64,000 bases of DNA from Amorphophallus konjac (taxonomy: Eukaryota; Streptophyta; Magnoliopsida; Alismatales; Araceae), in NCBI GenBank assembly GCA_022559845.1, contig CM040117.1:77847731-77911730 (forward strand). The letters are read 5' to 3'. The notes below the pieces were generated by a model. That model saw only the letters and a list, made by a program, of their open reading frames with translations. It was not told the DNA's origin and ran no database searches. Below are positions 11,727 through 23,629 of the stretch, piece by piece (the first letter of the stretch is position 1; every line of letters starts with the position of its first letter). Both the position numbers and the translations under genes were made by a program.

Positions 11727-13052
11727 GATGTCCTCAGCTTACCCAATAATCTTTGAGGCCGTCTTGGGTCCCTCCGTGCACGAGTCTCTATTTTATACCC
11801 CATAAACCCTGGGTCTGGGGGAGATTCTCCTGGAATTCCACCAGAGTCGTAGCAAATGAACCAAAGATCAATAATGAAATAAGACTAGTTCTGGAAAAGA
11901 TATAGGAATACAGTAATAATAACAATAAAGTTGATGATAAACAAAACATTCAAAGGAAAAACAGAACTAAATTCCAATCAAGACTGTTAAAGACAATAAT
12001 GGACGGGTGAATGTGGGTGGATCCATAAACAAGAAAGGACAGAATGAAGAATAGACAGAAGGCAGATAAAACTATGATCAGACATGGAATCAAGCTGCGC
12101 ATATGCATTTGCTTGAATATTTCTGCTGAACTCTCATGGACCAAGAGCAGAGATTCTCTGCATTTCTAAACTTAAGTGCATATTGAGCACCCCTTTCTCA
12201 AATACATTGAGGCATGGCATCATCCTATACATAAATCTGTACAAAAAAAATCTCTACAAACCCCATGCATACATCAAACTGCATATAAATTCCTCTACAT
12301 CCCTGAACATTTATGCATACTGAACATCTCCTTTGCATGCATACGGTTTATGCATCCAACATGGACACCAATAAAGGCCTCATGCACACAACAAATTGCG
12401 TAAAAGAAAAATTCCATGTTGTTCCCCCCATGAACACAAACAAAAAAGGGAGAAGGAGCTTCATGCATTCATCACAAATCTGAGCATGCCAGGCATTCTG
12501 CATGCATTTTTGAGCTGCCATCCCTTACAAATATGAGTTTAGCTTTATACGCACGCCATGTGCGCTTGCATGTTTTGCCCATTTGATAAGGAGGAAATAG
12601 AAGAAAGAACAAATGAAATATAATGGAATGGCTAATAAAAGATGGGCATCTAATGATCCCCTAATCCTTTTTACTAAACGCACAGCCTGAGCATAAGAAA
12701 CCATGTTAGAAGAATAAGAAGAAGGGAGCTCTGCATACCTGGCGTGAGGCGGGTCGACTTGCGCGCCCCCAAGTCGACTTACCTGCTAGTTCAGTTGACC
12801 GAATTGCATTTTCAGTCGACCGACCAGCGGTTGAGTCGACGCACCGCGCTGCCGACGTTGACTCCTTCAATAGGCTTTCCTGTCCCTGGAAGGGTCGGTC
12901 GACCGATCGACGCACTGCGCTGCCGACGTTGACTCCTTTAGTAGGCTTTCTTGTCCCATGAAGGGTTGGTCGACCGACTTTATTAGTTCAGTCGACCGAA
13001 CTCCGCGTTAAAAAAAATGAAAGAAAAAGAAGAAGAAAATGAGAAAGGAGAG
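11727..13052. repeat. Right part of the split repeat, no gene
   Basis: No gene is recognised. 11727-12740 is AT-rich with several GCATGC/TGCAT words. 12752-12999 carries repeated GTCGAC, GTCGACCGAC and TTGACCGA words. It includes an imperfect tandem copy of about 73 bases (12836-12907 and 12909-12975) that shares CGCTGCCGACGTTGACTCC. Confidence 0.55.
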
Positions 13053-13240
13053 GTGATCCGGTGGCCCTGCGTCACGCCGGATCACCCTCTCCCACTCTCG
13101 AATAAAAAAAAGGAGGAAGATAAAAAAAAGGGGAAGTGATCCGGCGACAGTCACCCCGTTGGATCACCCTCCCCCACCCTTTGAATAAAAAAAGAGAGAG
13201 GTGGGGAACTGATCCGACGGCAGTCACCCCGCCGGATCAC
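13053..13240. repeat. Three tandem hairpin units with GATCCGG arms
   Basis: Three units of about 65 bases. Each opens with GTGATCCGG (or a close variant) and closes with CCGGATCAC, separated by a short loop containing GTCAC. An A-rich linker (GAATAAAAAAA) follows each of the first two units. Each unit can fold into a short stem. Confidence 0.7.
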
Positions 13241-13515
13241 CCCCCCCCCTTTGTTTCAAAACAAAAAAAAGAAAAGAAAACATAAAGATGAAAAAAACAA
13301 CAATAACAATAACAACAAAAAATGATAACAAATGAATAAATAAATAAATGGTGAAAAGAATAACAAAAAAACTACTAATAATAATAATACTAATAATCAA
13401 AGGAAACTATGATAATAATAACAAATAAATGACAATATACATAGTTAAATTAAAAAATGTGCACGCATGCATCTAAATAAAAAAAATTAAATAACCAAAC
13501 AACAAAAAATATAAT
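13241..13515. repeat. AT-rich stretch
   Basis: A-rich low-complexity DNA with AATAAC, TAATAA and AAATAA runs. There are no genes. Confidence 0.7.
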
Positions 13516-14095
13516 AATGTCCGCTCCGGAGCCCCGCTTCGCCAAGACCCGGCGTGAAGGGAATATGAATGACGCCCCAGTAAGTCGAGTTTGGACCTCG
13601 GGGACCATTTCAATATGTTCATGACCTGGCATTATCCCGGTCCAATAGCTCGCTAAATCTGACCCGTGTCCACTGGGATCTAATCCCACTCTCTTATAAA
13701 ACTTGCCGTATACTCGGCAGATATTTGCACGGGTTTTATCTCCGTCTTTGTCACGCTTTTAATTCGAACTTCTGTCCGGACATGAAATGGTCAATAAGCG
13801 ACCAACATGATTTGAATGTTTACACCCTAATGTGGGGCAGTTTAACGCGATTCAAGATGTTTATTATCTCATTTCATTAATTCTAATTTTAGGCCATAGG
13901 GCCCCTTTTCCTAGCGACTAATCAAGGGTTTTCTCCCCTCTGGGGAGATGTAATTAACGTCGTGACCTTTACGGCACGACAAGTTTTAGTCCTGACACGA
14001 CACTCACTATCATCTGATTAGTCAGATGACGCGCACCCAGGGCTCCATACCATCCCGGTTTGGAGCTCGAATAAATCGTCACTGTTGAGTCTATG
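13516..14095 (-). repeat. Left arm of a diverged inverted repeat
   Basis: Read on the minus strand, this aligns by eye with 27245-27835 at roughly 70 percent identity over about 580 bases. A TGTC(A/G)GGAC start-like motif (minus strand, near 13999; + strand, near 27334) could be the start of an LTR, but no polypurine tract precedes it, and the similarity continues beyond it for about 90 bases. It is most likely a shared part of a Tat-like element in two opposite orientations. Confidence 0.6.
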
Positions 14096-14098
14096 AGA

Positions 14099-16561
14099 TG
14101 GTGCAAACCGGATTCAAAGGGGGGGGTGAATGAATCCCCTTTAAAAATTTGCCCAAATAAAACTGTACTTATAAAATCTTACGGAATAAAACTCTTAGAT
14201 GGATCAATCAAATAAAACACTATCCAGTACCAAATGGAAGATCATGACTAAGTCTTATATTCAATATACTACTCTCTCAGAACCAATATCAACTGCTCGG
14301 TATGTAGACAAACACCTCACTAGTGTATGCAAGCCTAAGCATACATCTACCGTGAATTATGAAACAAGGAATCAAACCACTGCACAATGAATTTTAGATG
14401 GTTCAACCTATTGCCCGCAGACCTATGTCCATCCCCCAACTCTAACTAGAGTGAGGCTTACTGCTGCTTAACAGCTTGATTACAGCTTGGCTTCCGCTCA
14501 GCATTACAGCTTGGCTACCCGCTGCCAAACAACTTGCCGTCCAGAGGAACAAACCCTCTCCAAACGCTAACACATAGCTTGAAGTTCAATAAGAAAATGA
14601 AAGAAATCAACAATGAACAAACAACACCGGAAAGCTGTAAATGAAATGTAAACAATATAGCTCACGCATGAGCCAATCTAGCTTGGATCTGATCCAAAGG
14701 TCAGTAGAGAAAAATCTTCAAGAACTACTTCAATTGCTCCAAAATCTCTTCTCTCGAGATCCCTCTTCTTCACTATCTCACGATCCCTCTTCTCTCTCTG
14801 ACTCACACTCTTCTTTCTCTCAGATTTATTCTAAATTACGGCACTCTGTTTTACTCTCAAAAACTCTGCAGCCCCTTCTCTCAATTTTCTCTCTAACTCT
14901 TCTCTCTCTCGAGCTCTGGCTCTTCTGCTCTCAGCCTTTTACTCTCTCTTTTCTGTAATAGTCTATCTTCTCTTTCTTCTTTGTACTTTGCTCCGATCGT
15001 AGAAGGGCTTTATAGAGCTTCAGCCTTGGGGTTCCACGGGCTCACGCTTCGAGCGTGTGGAGGGAATACTCTTGCCAAGAGGTTTCTGGAAGATCTCAGC
15101 CACGTGTCAGAATCTGGATAAGAGAGGATCCACGTGGCAACTCTTTTCTGGGATGGTCCGCCTTGGATCACGTGCCAGTCATAGGTTCACTTAACCCTCA
15201 CGAGCTCATGTGCCTGCCTTAGTCTTGATGCATTTTGCCCTTCACATGTTTTATAAAGTTCCTGTCAAAACATTTCATCAAACACGTTGTAACCATTAAT
15301 GGATAGATAATGTGCATTTACCTATTGATATGAAAGTCACTGTACATAAATGAATTTCAGTTAAGTGTGAAAGTTACACAGACTTCATAGTGCGATATAC
15401 AAACATGCACAGACTTATAATGCCTATATGAAAATGTGGAAAGACCTTATTATGCATATGTGGAAATGTGCACAGACCATATAAGTCTAGATGCACACAT
15501 GCACAGACCTTGTAGTGCAATTGTGCAAATGTGCACAGACCTTGGTAACATGTTGAGCAAATGTGCACAGACCTTGGTCACATGATGAATGGATGTGCAT
15601 CAACCTTATAGGTACACAGGTAGAATGTGCACAGACCTGACAATGCATGCTACTGAACGTGCACCGACCTAAGAATGCAATTTTGCAAATGTGCATAGAC
15701 TTGTCCTTGCTAAAATCAAATGTGCTCAGACCTTTCATGCTTTTGCTATCATATGTGCATAGACTTCAAATAGCAGACATTACATGTGCATAGACCTATG
15801 TTGTACATGTGTTCAGACCTTCTATGTGCATAGGACACATATGCATCGACCTTTGTGTACACTTCAGCAAACATGCACAGACTTATAATGCAATCATGCA
15901 CAGACATGGATGCATGCACAAATTGATATGTGCGTAGACCTGAGAATGACTAAGGTAGAATGTGCATCGACCTTAGTATGACTAAGGGACGATGTGCATC
16001 GACCATACGTAGACTTAACAAAATGTGCACCGACCTGTGTGTGCACGATGCAAAATGTGCATCAACCTTAGATGCTGGCTGATAAAGATGTGCATCGACC
16101 TATATGCATGAACAGTAATGTGCACTGACATGCCTCTGCCTAGAAATGCAACATGCATCGTCCTTAGCATGTGCTACAGTAAATGTGCACCGACCTGAGC
16201 TAAGTAACATATGGAACATGCATTGACCTTATATGACTAAGTTGAAAATGAGCATTGATCTTACCTGATAAGGCAAGTGATATATGCACTGACCTGTAAG
16301 CTTTAATGCAATGGCTAACTGGTGTTACCTTTTGTCACCTTTTTGACTGGTCATTAGCGTTGACTTTTTGTCACCTTTTTGAATAGCTAGTACTTTGAGT
16401 CATTCTCAGAACCTGTTCTGACATATTTTCACACTGCTATATAAAGATGATGAGATTAGTAATAAATCCATCAAAATTTATATCATCAAGAGTACATGTA
16501 TATATATAATGAGTCATAATATTTGTTATCATCAAAACTTTAGAATCACAGGGACACAACA
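14099..16561 (-). repeat. SIRE/Maximus-like copia LTR, copy A (3' LTR)
   Basis: On the minus strand it begins TGTTGTGTCCC, directly after the purine tract AAAAAGGGGGAGAT (16562-16575), the arrangement typical of SIRE/Maximus elements. It aligns in order with 22383-24684: the GGGGGGGTGAATG end, an 'AAACCACTGCACAA' block, a TC-rich block, a word array and the GGGACACAACA tip. A minus-strand TATA-like CTATAAAG lies near 15008-15016. The left boundary is uncertain by a few bases (14094 or 14099). Confidence 0.75.
15362..16300. repeat. About 30 units of a 32-base repeat with core TGTGCACAGACCTT
   Basis: The core (ATGTGCAYMGACCTT with variants) recurs at a very regular spacing of about 32 bases. 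The core is well kept and the remaining half of each unit is nearly free to vary. Copy B of the LTR has a related array at the same relative position with a different core. Confidence 0.85.
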
Positions 16562-17290
16562 ATCTCCCCCTTTTTGATGATGGCAATATTATGAGTCATT
16601 GCAATAATTCCGCATGATGATCAAGCAAGTATAACCATAGAGTGGTTCTATCAGAATGCAGCAGCATGTAGAATAGCTCTGTCAGAATGCAGCAGCATGC
16701 ATCATAATGACAATGCAGCATATAACAAGTATGAACATAGAATGGCTCTGTCACAACAGCATACATCAAAATGACTAATAACCAACAGTTAGAATAACCC
16801 AACCAATGACTCACAAAAAATCTCCCCCTTTGACAACATCAAAAATGAAGGAACATTAAGGATGCTATTATGTAAAAGGATTCACTGTTTACTAAACTCC
16901 CCCTAAACAGATGCACTTCCTTTCTACAGAGCAGATGGAGTGGAAAGAAATAAATGATCAGTGAACCACAGGGACATTCAAATTGAAGCAGATAGTCAGT
17001 CATTCAGATTGAAAAAGGTCACATGTGCAGTCAAGAGTAAGCTCAGGTGCATATCACTCAGTAAATGCAAACTGAGAACATGATGATCAATTAAGCTTCA
17101 AGCTCATGAGAAATTCAACAATATTTTCAAAGAATATACCAATTTCATAAATCTAAATGTCTCCCATTATAAGGGTTTATGAATGAACTTTATTGAACTG
17201 CATGGTGTAGATATATTTTTCTCCTCCTACTAAAGATCAATATGCATCATGAGTGGAACAATATGCGATGAGCAAATAACAAGGATAAGA
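16562..17290 (-). mobile_element. SIRE-like 3' internal remnant attached to LTR copy A
   Basis: It starts with the polypurine tract (minus strand) and keeps two further CTCCCCCT blocks (about 16820 and 16900) in the same order as 24685-25130. Noncoding. The element is cut near 17290, so its coding region and 5' LTR are absent from the window. Confidence 0.65.
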
Positions 17291-18944
17291 GGAGAATAGA
17301 GAACAAAAGGACCGTGATCACCACCAAGGTGCCGGACGTGATGGACACGCCGTACCTTGGAAAGAGGGGGAGTACTCGCCTAAGCTGCAGCGCTGGAGAG
17401 ATGAACGGCTCCTGGAGGGCCGCCTACTGGATGCACGATCTTACGATAGACCGCCTAAGTGCGCCGCAAAGGGTGCGGGAGGAACTACCACGGGAGGACG
17501 GACGGTGCTCTGTTGACCGCACCAACAGGATGAACGGCGCTTTCTACACCGCACATGATGTTGAACGGTTGTCAGAAAACCGCACAAGTCCACCACGCAG
17601 TAAGTTGCAAGGGGTCCAACCTCCACCCTCTCTGGCCGGCCAGAGGGGATGGGCCTCGTGCTGATGATTGCTGACCTGCAAAACAACGTAAGAAACACAC
17701 AGAAAAGACCTAAATTAGAACTGGACGGTGTAGTAAATGTCAATAACAGAAGAAATGAACATAAACGAATGGCAAGGGGGATACCTGGGGGTTTTTAAAC
17801 CCCTAGGGTGACAAAAGCGTGGGCGGATGTGTGCATGATAATGAGAAAGAATGGGGACGTAGGGAGAAAACGATGCATGCAATGAAGGGAAAGTGATGAA
17901 AACTATAAACGAAAAGATTCAAGACCAAACTACTCCCTGAACCGGAGGCTTGTATGAACGTAGAAAGCCTTCCTCTTTGGTACTAGGTCGCTCAAGAATG
18001 CGGCAGGGCTTCGCCGTCGACCGAAAATTCCCCCCCTTTCAGTCCGGCCATTAGGGTCAATTTATAGAGCCTAGAAAGCCAGCCCCGAAACTAGGGTTTA
18101 GAGCTATTTTTAGGTTAAAATTATAAAAGATAAATCCTAGATATTATCATAATCTATTATCCAGTCGAAACGGCATCAAAAAAGGTTGATTATCCACAGA
18201 GAAATCGACAAGAGAAGTCAGGGATAAAACCATGCATAAAAGGGATAAAATCTGTTAAAAATCACCAATCGAAAGGATGAACGGTCTTACGATAGACCGC
18301 TCAAGCTGATGGACGGTCCAGTAAAGACCGTCCAACACTGTCGGTGGAAATTCAGAAAATCAAAAAATTATCGCTCGAACTGACCGAAACGTCCGCCGTT
18401 GGACACTCAAAGATGAACAGTTCTAATAAGCCCGTTCAAATGTAGAGCGGCCAACCATCGACCGTTCTAACCATGTCGGTGATAATTCAAATAATTGGAT
18501 AATTATCTGAGAAAATTGGCACGCGTAGGACTCTGAGATATGGGCGATTTGAATTCACCCGTCCATTTGTTTGAACGGGCCTGATAGGGCCGCACAAAAG
18601 CATGTCGGTGAATATTCAGAAAATCCTCAGAAATTAACCAAAATGTATGAACGGTGTGGGTTCAACCGCCTTAGTCCTGAACGGCTGATGTTGGACCGTT
18701 CATGCTCTTGGATACTTGACTTTCATAAAACACGTTCAATTAATCAAAGCCAAGGCCCAATAAGCCCTGAACCGATACGGTCTTCACCAAGGAGGGAGGC
18801 CACAAAAATGGGCCCAGGACGTGCCACAAAAAATGGCCCGATGAATGATGGACAACTTAGGGCATCAACTAATGGGAGTAAGAGAAATGACTCAGCTTAT
18901 CGGCATAAAACGGGTGTCAACACATGGTTTAAAGATGATGTATA
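17291..18944. repeat. Remnant with two clusters of ACGGTC/GACCGC hairpin words
   Basis: No gene. Words of the form AACGGTC-N(8-12)-GACCGC occur in two clusters (17395-17590 and 18270-18710), about twelve units in all. One of them, GGTCTTACGATAGACCGC, is found in inverted orientation at 46329-46348. This links the segment to the untranslated parts of Tat-B (45733-46589 and 48130-48320), in opposite orientation. The open frames at 17314-17664 and 18571-19002 look accidental. Confidence 0.6.
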
Positions 18945-19250
18945 CACTACAAGAAAACTGGCATATAGCCACAAATTTTACCTACGCTGTCAAAAATCGT
19001 AGGTATATACGACATATTCTGACGTTTTTAAAATTACATAGGTAAATTTCCTATATTTCATTATAGCGTAGTTATATGGTCATCTTATTCCGACGATTTA
19101 CAAAAAAATGTACGAAAAGATCATATATTCTGACGTTTTTTATGTAAACGTGAGAATAGGTTATAGATATTGTTTCACTTTTAACAAAATGTAGGAATAA
19201 AATGTTTTAAAAAAATAATAAAAAAATTAAAAACGTAGGAATTACATATT
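18945..19250. repeat. Terminal and subterminal repeats of the truncated CACTA element
   Basis: The CACTACAAGAAAA terminus is followed by repeated CGTAGGTA / TTCTGACGTTTTT words in both orientations. In En/Spm-type elements such words bind the element's own DNA-binding protein. Confidence 0.6.
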
Positions 19251-21363
19251 AATCTGATGGCGCCAATGTACAGTGTATTTGGGGAGCCCGATAAATTTTG
19301 ATTTTCTCCCCTCCCCCACTTTTTAGCCGCCCCATCCTCAAATGCGTCTTCCCTATCTCGACCTCCTCCACCCCATCCTACCGATGAGCTCCCTTCTTTC
19401 TCCGTCTCCGGTGATCTCCCTCGATGGTCGGCGTCCCAAAAAAAAGATCGGAAGGCTCACCGATGGGAGTCTAGAATGCCGCTCGAGGCATCCCGGCAGG
19501 GACTCTGGCGCCATAATCTGTGGTGTCTGATATAGTCGCATGCGGCATCCGGCGACATGCTCTATAGGGATTGGCTGAAGGGGGCTTCGACCAGACGAAG
19601 GAGGGTGGGTGCTCCAGCATGACCATCTGCTGTGTCCGGTGCAAGTGGCTCCGATGGCACGTCCTCTGGTGTGCGGTGCAAGGGGGCGGTGGATCTTGCA
19701 TTTACGGCCGACGAAGGTGAGGCGGGGGAGGGGCCCCGCTTCGGCACTGGTTAGCTGGGGCTCTGAGGTCGTGTTCGCCAGCGTCCAGTGACAAAATCAC
19801 CGGTGTCGGGCCAGGCGATGGCTGCAGGGTCGTCCCTCCTGCCTTCTCCTCTATCCCCTCTCTCCCTCATTGTCGATGGAGCATGCGGATAAGGTTCTTG
19901 CAAGCACAAATTAATTTTGAAGGGAGGGGTTGTGGGGTTTCTTCTGTATCGGTGTGGCTCTCCATCCTTCCTCTTCCCTCCCCACCATTTGCTGTGCTCC
20001 CATCCATATAAGGGCCCCTACGATGGGATGACGGGAATTTGCCTCCCCTGGCGCTGCTCTTCGGGAGCCCCGCACGAGCACCACATCTGGAGGCGTCGCC
20101 CCTCCATTCCTCTCTACAGATGGCCGTCGGGCTCGCGGATTCCATCTTATGCCTTCCGGTAGCTGGCCGGCCTTCTCTTTTCCTGGGCTATTTTTATGTT
20201 GGGTTTTCTTTCACGATGGGAAATCATCTTCCAAAATCCTTTTTTTTTGGTGTTTTTCGCATTGTGTGCTGAAACTTCTTCTGACCCATTTGGGGGTTTC
20301 AGGCGCCGCCGCAAAGCGTAGCTTGCAGCAGTAGGGCCGAAGATTCTATTGGTATGTCTAGAACAATGGGTTCTCGTTCAACAATGCCATGTTTTCCTTT
20401 GTCTAGCTTAGAATTTGACACCATTCACCGGAGCTAGATGCCATTCATCCGATGCATTGGTTCTCTATGTTTTGTTATGCGGGGGATTCCCAATTATGAG
20501 CTTAGCTTCCCTGGGGACTGCTTTTATTTGTTGTCAAGAGTATCCCTTTTGCGTTTGTAAGTTTCTTTCTGTTAGGTTTCTATGCGTTGCAATTTCTTGT
20601 CCATTAAGCAATATTCTGGCAACTTTTAGGCAAAGGAGTGGTGAGCGACGGCGAAACTTAATTTTGGAGAGCATCCAGTTCCAAGGGGACCGTAAGCCCT
20701 TGAGAGGAAAAAGGAAAAAAGAAAAACAAAAATTGCACCTTTAGACAATATGGAAAACCCTTCAATCTTTCATGCATGTCAGCTGAGTAGACTAGAAAAC
20801 GAATGATCCATAGTGAGGAGCTTCCAGAAGCCAACATGAGGCAAATTCAGTAACATAAGCTCTGCTCTCCGACTTCCAGATTGATGCTTATTGAAGACAA
20901 AATTATGTGCTTTAGAAGCCATTTTAAGCTTGTTTGAGTCACTGGCTTGGATTCTCTGGGGATAACTACACTGATCTTTTTTCCTATCGGTAATATAATC
21001 AATCAACATAGAAACCACTAAACTGCATAGCCAATAAAAAGATATGTTATCTTGTCCATTTGAGAGTTGTTCTTGCCATTAATTCATATTGCATTATGTG
21101 GGGTTCATGCAATATTGAAGCCTGGGCTTGAAAGATGTTCCCTTCTTTTGTCCGTAGAAATTAACTCCAGATGGATTTGAGGCTTCCAAATTTTGGAACT
21201 TGATTTCTATGAGAATATATATAAACCCCTATTTATGCTTTTAGCTTTGATTATGATGGAGAGAACACATACAAACATTACAAGTCAATGTCATTTAAAA
21301 TGGGGAGGCCATCTACAACAAAAAACTTTTCATCAATTGTTGTCCTAGAAGAATGCACGTTCA
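19251..21363. other. Interior of the truncated CACTA, no recognised gene
   Basis: 19330-20170 is GC-rich with several overlapping short frames and could be captured first-exon or promoter sequence. 20170-21363 is AT-rich and intron-like. I see no protein family in any frame. A TATATATAAA sequence lies at about 21217. Confidence 0.5.
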
Positions 21364-21369
21364 AATTGT

Positions 21370-22044
21370 ATGGTCATTCATGCTGTGGCAGTTCCAGTTT
21401 CCGCACATGTGGTAGACAATGATGAAGAAAGAAATGAGGAAAGGAAGCAGATGTGTGAAAGTTACGGGTTCACACAGATTGGAGAACCACTTCCAAATGA
21501 TAAAACTTTGAGGGATATTATGGAAACACTACCTAAGAAGGTGTGTGTTGATTATGCTTAGATGCCATTTTATTTATATGTTCATCTAATTTTTCTGCTT
21601 GCATTGACACACCCACAACTTTTGTTCCCAAGGTATTTGAAATTGATGATCTGAAAGCTTGAAAATCAATCTTGATATCTGCTACTTCTTATGCATTGGG
21701 AATTTTTATGATTTCTAAAGCTCCATGGTATTTTCTCCCTCTGGCTTGGGCATGGACTGGCACTGCAGTGACAGGGGTTAGTTTTTTATTCGTATGGCCT
21801 TTGTTTTCAGCAATACAAATTAAAGATTCTTATTTTTCTGATATGTTGTATACTTTTGGTCATAGTTATTGACATTTTCTTTCCACATGAAGTATTTTGT
21901 TATAGGCCATGACTGTGCTCACAAGTCATTTTCAAGGAATAAATTAGTCAAAGATATTGTTGGAACACTGACTTTTATGCCCCTAATATACCCTTATGAG
22001 CCTTGGCGGTTTAAGCATGATCACCACCATGCCAAGACAAACAT
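21370..22044 (+). pseudogene. Fragment of a plastid omega-6 fatty acid desaturase gene (FAD6-type)
   Basis: Three exons of a membrane desaturase that in plastids adds the second double bond to 16:1 and 18:1 acyl chains. Exon 1 (about 21370-21540) encodes the region with ESYGFTQIGE and DIMETLPKK. Exon 2 (21633-21776) encodes FEIDDLK and the hydrophobic WYFLPLAWAWTGT span. Exon 3 (21893-22044) encodes the first histidine box HDCAH and the second, HDHHH, within YPYEPWRFKHD. Intron borders GT and AG are intact at 21541/21632, 21777/21892 and 22045. An in-frame TGA in exon 2, soon after DDLKA, and the lack of all sequence past the second histidine box make it non-functional. The plastid transit peptide and third histidine box are missing. 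Its place inside a CACTA element suggests capture; a decayed local gene is the alternative. Confidence 0.85.
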
Positions 22045-22734
22045 GTCAGTATACTATTCTCTTCCCATTAGTTAATCAATCAATTTTATGTTTCGTTGTA
22101 TCATACTTTATTGTGTTTAACATTTGAAAAAAAATTCATTAGGTCACTTATTTTTTTTTGAAAGTGCATTGGGCCACTTATTTTATGTGTATAGATAAGT
22201 ATATTTGAGAGGAATAATGTCTGGTTGACACATAAAATGACATTATGTTCATGATCACACATGTTAGAAATTTTCTATACATGGTATCATACCTATTTAT
22301 CATTTATAAGGGGTATCACATAGTGATGTTTTTTGGGTGGAGGGAGATATCAAATCTATATATCTTGTTAGTTAGGTGCGATTGATAAACACAGATCCAG
22401 AGGGGGGGTGAATGGATCTTTCAAAGAATTCTACCCAATTTTAAAATTCGCAAGAGATGATAACAACAAAATCAGTGGACAATTGATCAAACATAAGATA
22501 TGCAAACTCAATTAAACTCTAGGATATAGATAATCAATTAAATCACGATCCTAGCATGCATCTAGCAGAAGCAGGCAATCAAACAAACCACTGCACAAGG
22601 ATTTTTAGGTGGTTCGGTCCAAAGACCTACGTCCACCCCTCACTCCCAACCTGAGTGAGGCTTCCACTAGTAACACTAGCACAGCAGACTCAGTCTGCAA
22701 CAAATGCTGCCAAACAGCTTGACCAGGGGAACAC

Positions 22735-23085
22735 CCTCCCCTCTTCCTCCCAACCGGAGGGACACCCCAAGTGACTCCCAGCCACTTGGAAACCAGAGAC
22801 ACACGGTCTCTCTTCCTCCAGACCCGGAGGGAACCCCTGGACTTGCTACCCACAAGCCCAGAACCGGAGGACCAAACCTCCCTTTCTCAAAACCGAAGGG
22901 GAACCTAGAGACCCAAGTCTCTCTTCCTCTGAAACCCAGAGGGAAACACAAGTGACACCAAGTCACCTGCCGACTAGAGGTCTCGGACCTCTCTTCCTCC
23001 CAATCGGAGGGAAACAACCAATGACGTCCAGTCAAAAGCAACCAGAGACGCAAGTCTCTCTTCCTCCACACCGGAGGGAACCCGA
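22735..23085. repeat. Array of CTCTTCCTCC ... GGAGGGA hairpin units in LTR copy B
   Basis: About seven units, each with CTCTTCCTCC followed after a few bases by CCGGAGGGA, so each can pair with itself. Between units are short self-complementary words such as AAGTGAC ... GTCACTT-like pairs. Copy A lacks this expansion. Confidence 0.65.
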
Positions 23086-23629
23086 CCTCACACTAGAGGA
23101 TCGGAAGAACAGCAAGTGAATAGTTCAAAGGAAAAATAAAAACGCAGCAACAGAAAGCTGAAAAGATAAAATCAAATGTGGCTCTCGCAGGAGCTGGCTG
23201 GCCTGGATTTGATCCACAGTCCAGCAGGAGCTTCTTCTTCTGCTTCTCTCTTTCTCCCAGCACGAACTCTCTTTTCTTCTTCTTCTTCTTTCTTTCTTCT
23301 TCTTCTTCTCACTGCTTCAGCCTTCTCCTTCTTCTCACTTCTTTTCTTCTTCTTCTCTATTCTCTATATCGTGGAGGCACTCTCTGCTCTTCAGCTTTTC
23401 TCGATGGCTCTCTTCATTTCGATCGCTCTCAGCCGATGGAGGAGTCTCCATATATATACCAGCAGCAGGCAGCTAGGGCTTATGCTCTTTTCGATTCCCG
23501 CCCAAGCTTCAGTGGCCCACGTGTCAGCATTTCAGCCTCTAGGATCACGTGCAAGTCTTGATGGTCTCATCCATTAAACCTGTCAGATAATCAGTTGAAT
23601 AACCTGTCAGTTAATCAGTCGAAGATAGT

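Larger units (their letters stand above)
18945..22382 (+). mobile_element. CACTA transposon, left end kept, right end missing
   Basis: It begins CACTACAAGAAAACTGG, the same first 13 bases as the complete CACTA element at 30394. A subterminal region of short repeats around CGTAGG, TATATTCTGACG and ACGTAGGAAT (18960-19250) follows. No TTGTAGTG terminus is present before the SIRE-like LTR at 22383, so the right end was lost or lies elsewhere. The interior holds FAD6-type exons and no transposase sequence, as in gene-capturing non-autonomous CACTA elements. Confidence 0.65.

Noticed and set aside
15362..16300. CRISPR-like array, because of the regular 32-base period
   Set aside because: The variable part is not a separate spacer, the core itself varies, the sequence is inside a plant LTR and no cas genes are present.
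18571..19002. 143-codon + strand frame reaching into the CACTA terminus
   Set aside because: It crosses the CACTA end at 18945 and consists of hairpin-word repeat sequence.
21370..22044. A working FAD6 gene
   Set aside because: In-frame stop in exon 2, no transit peptide, no third histidine box and no further exons before the LTR at 22383.
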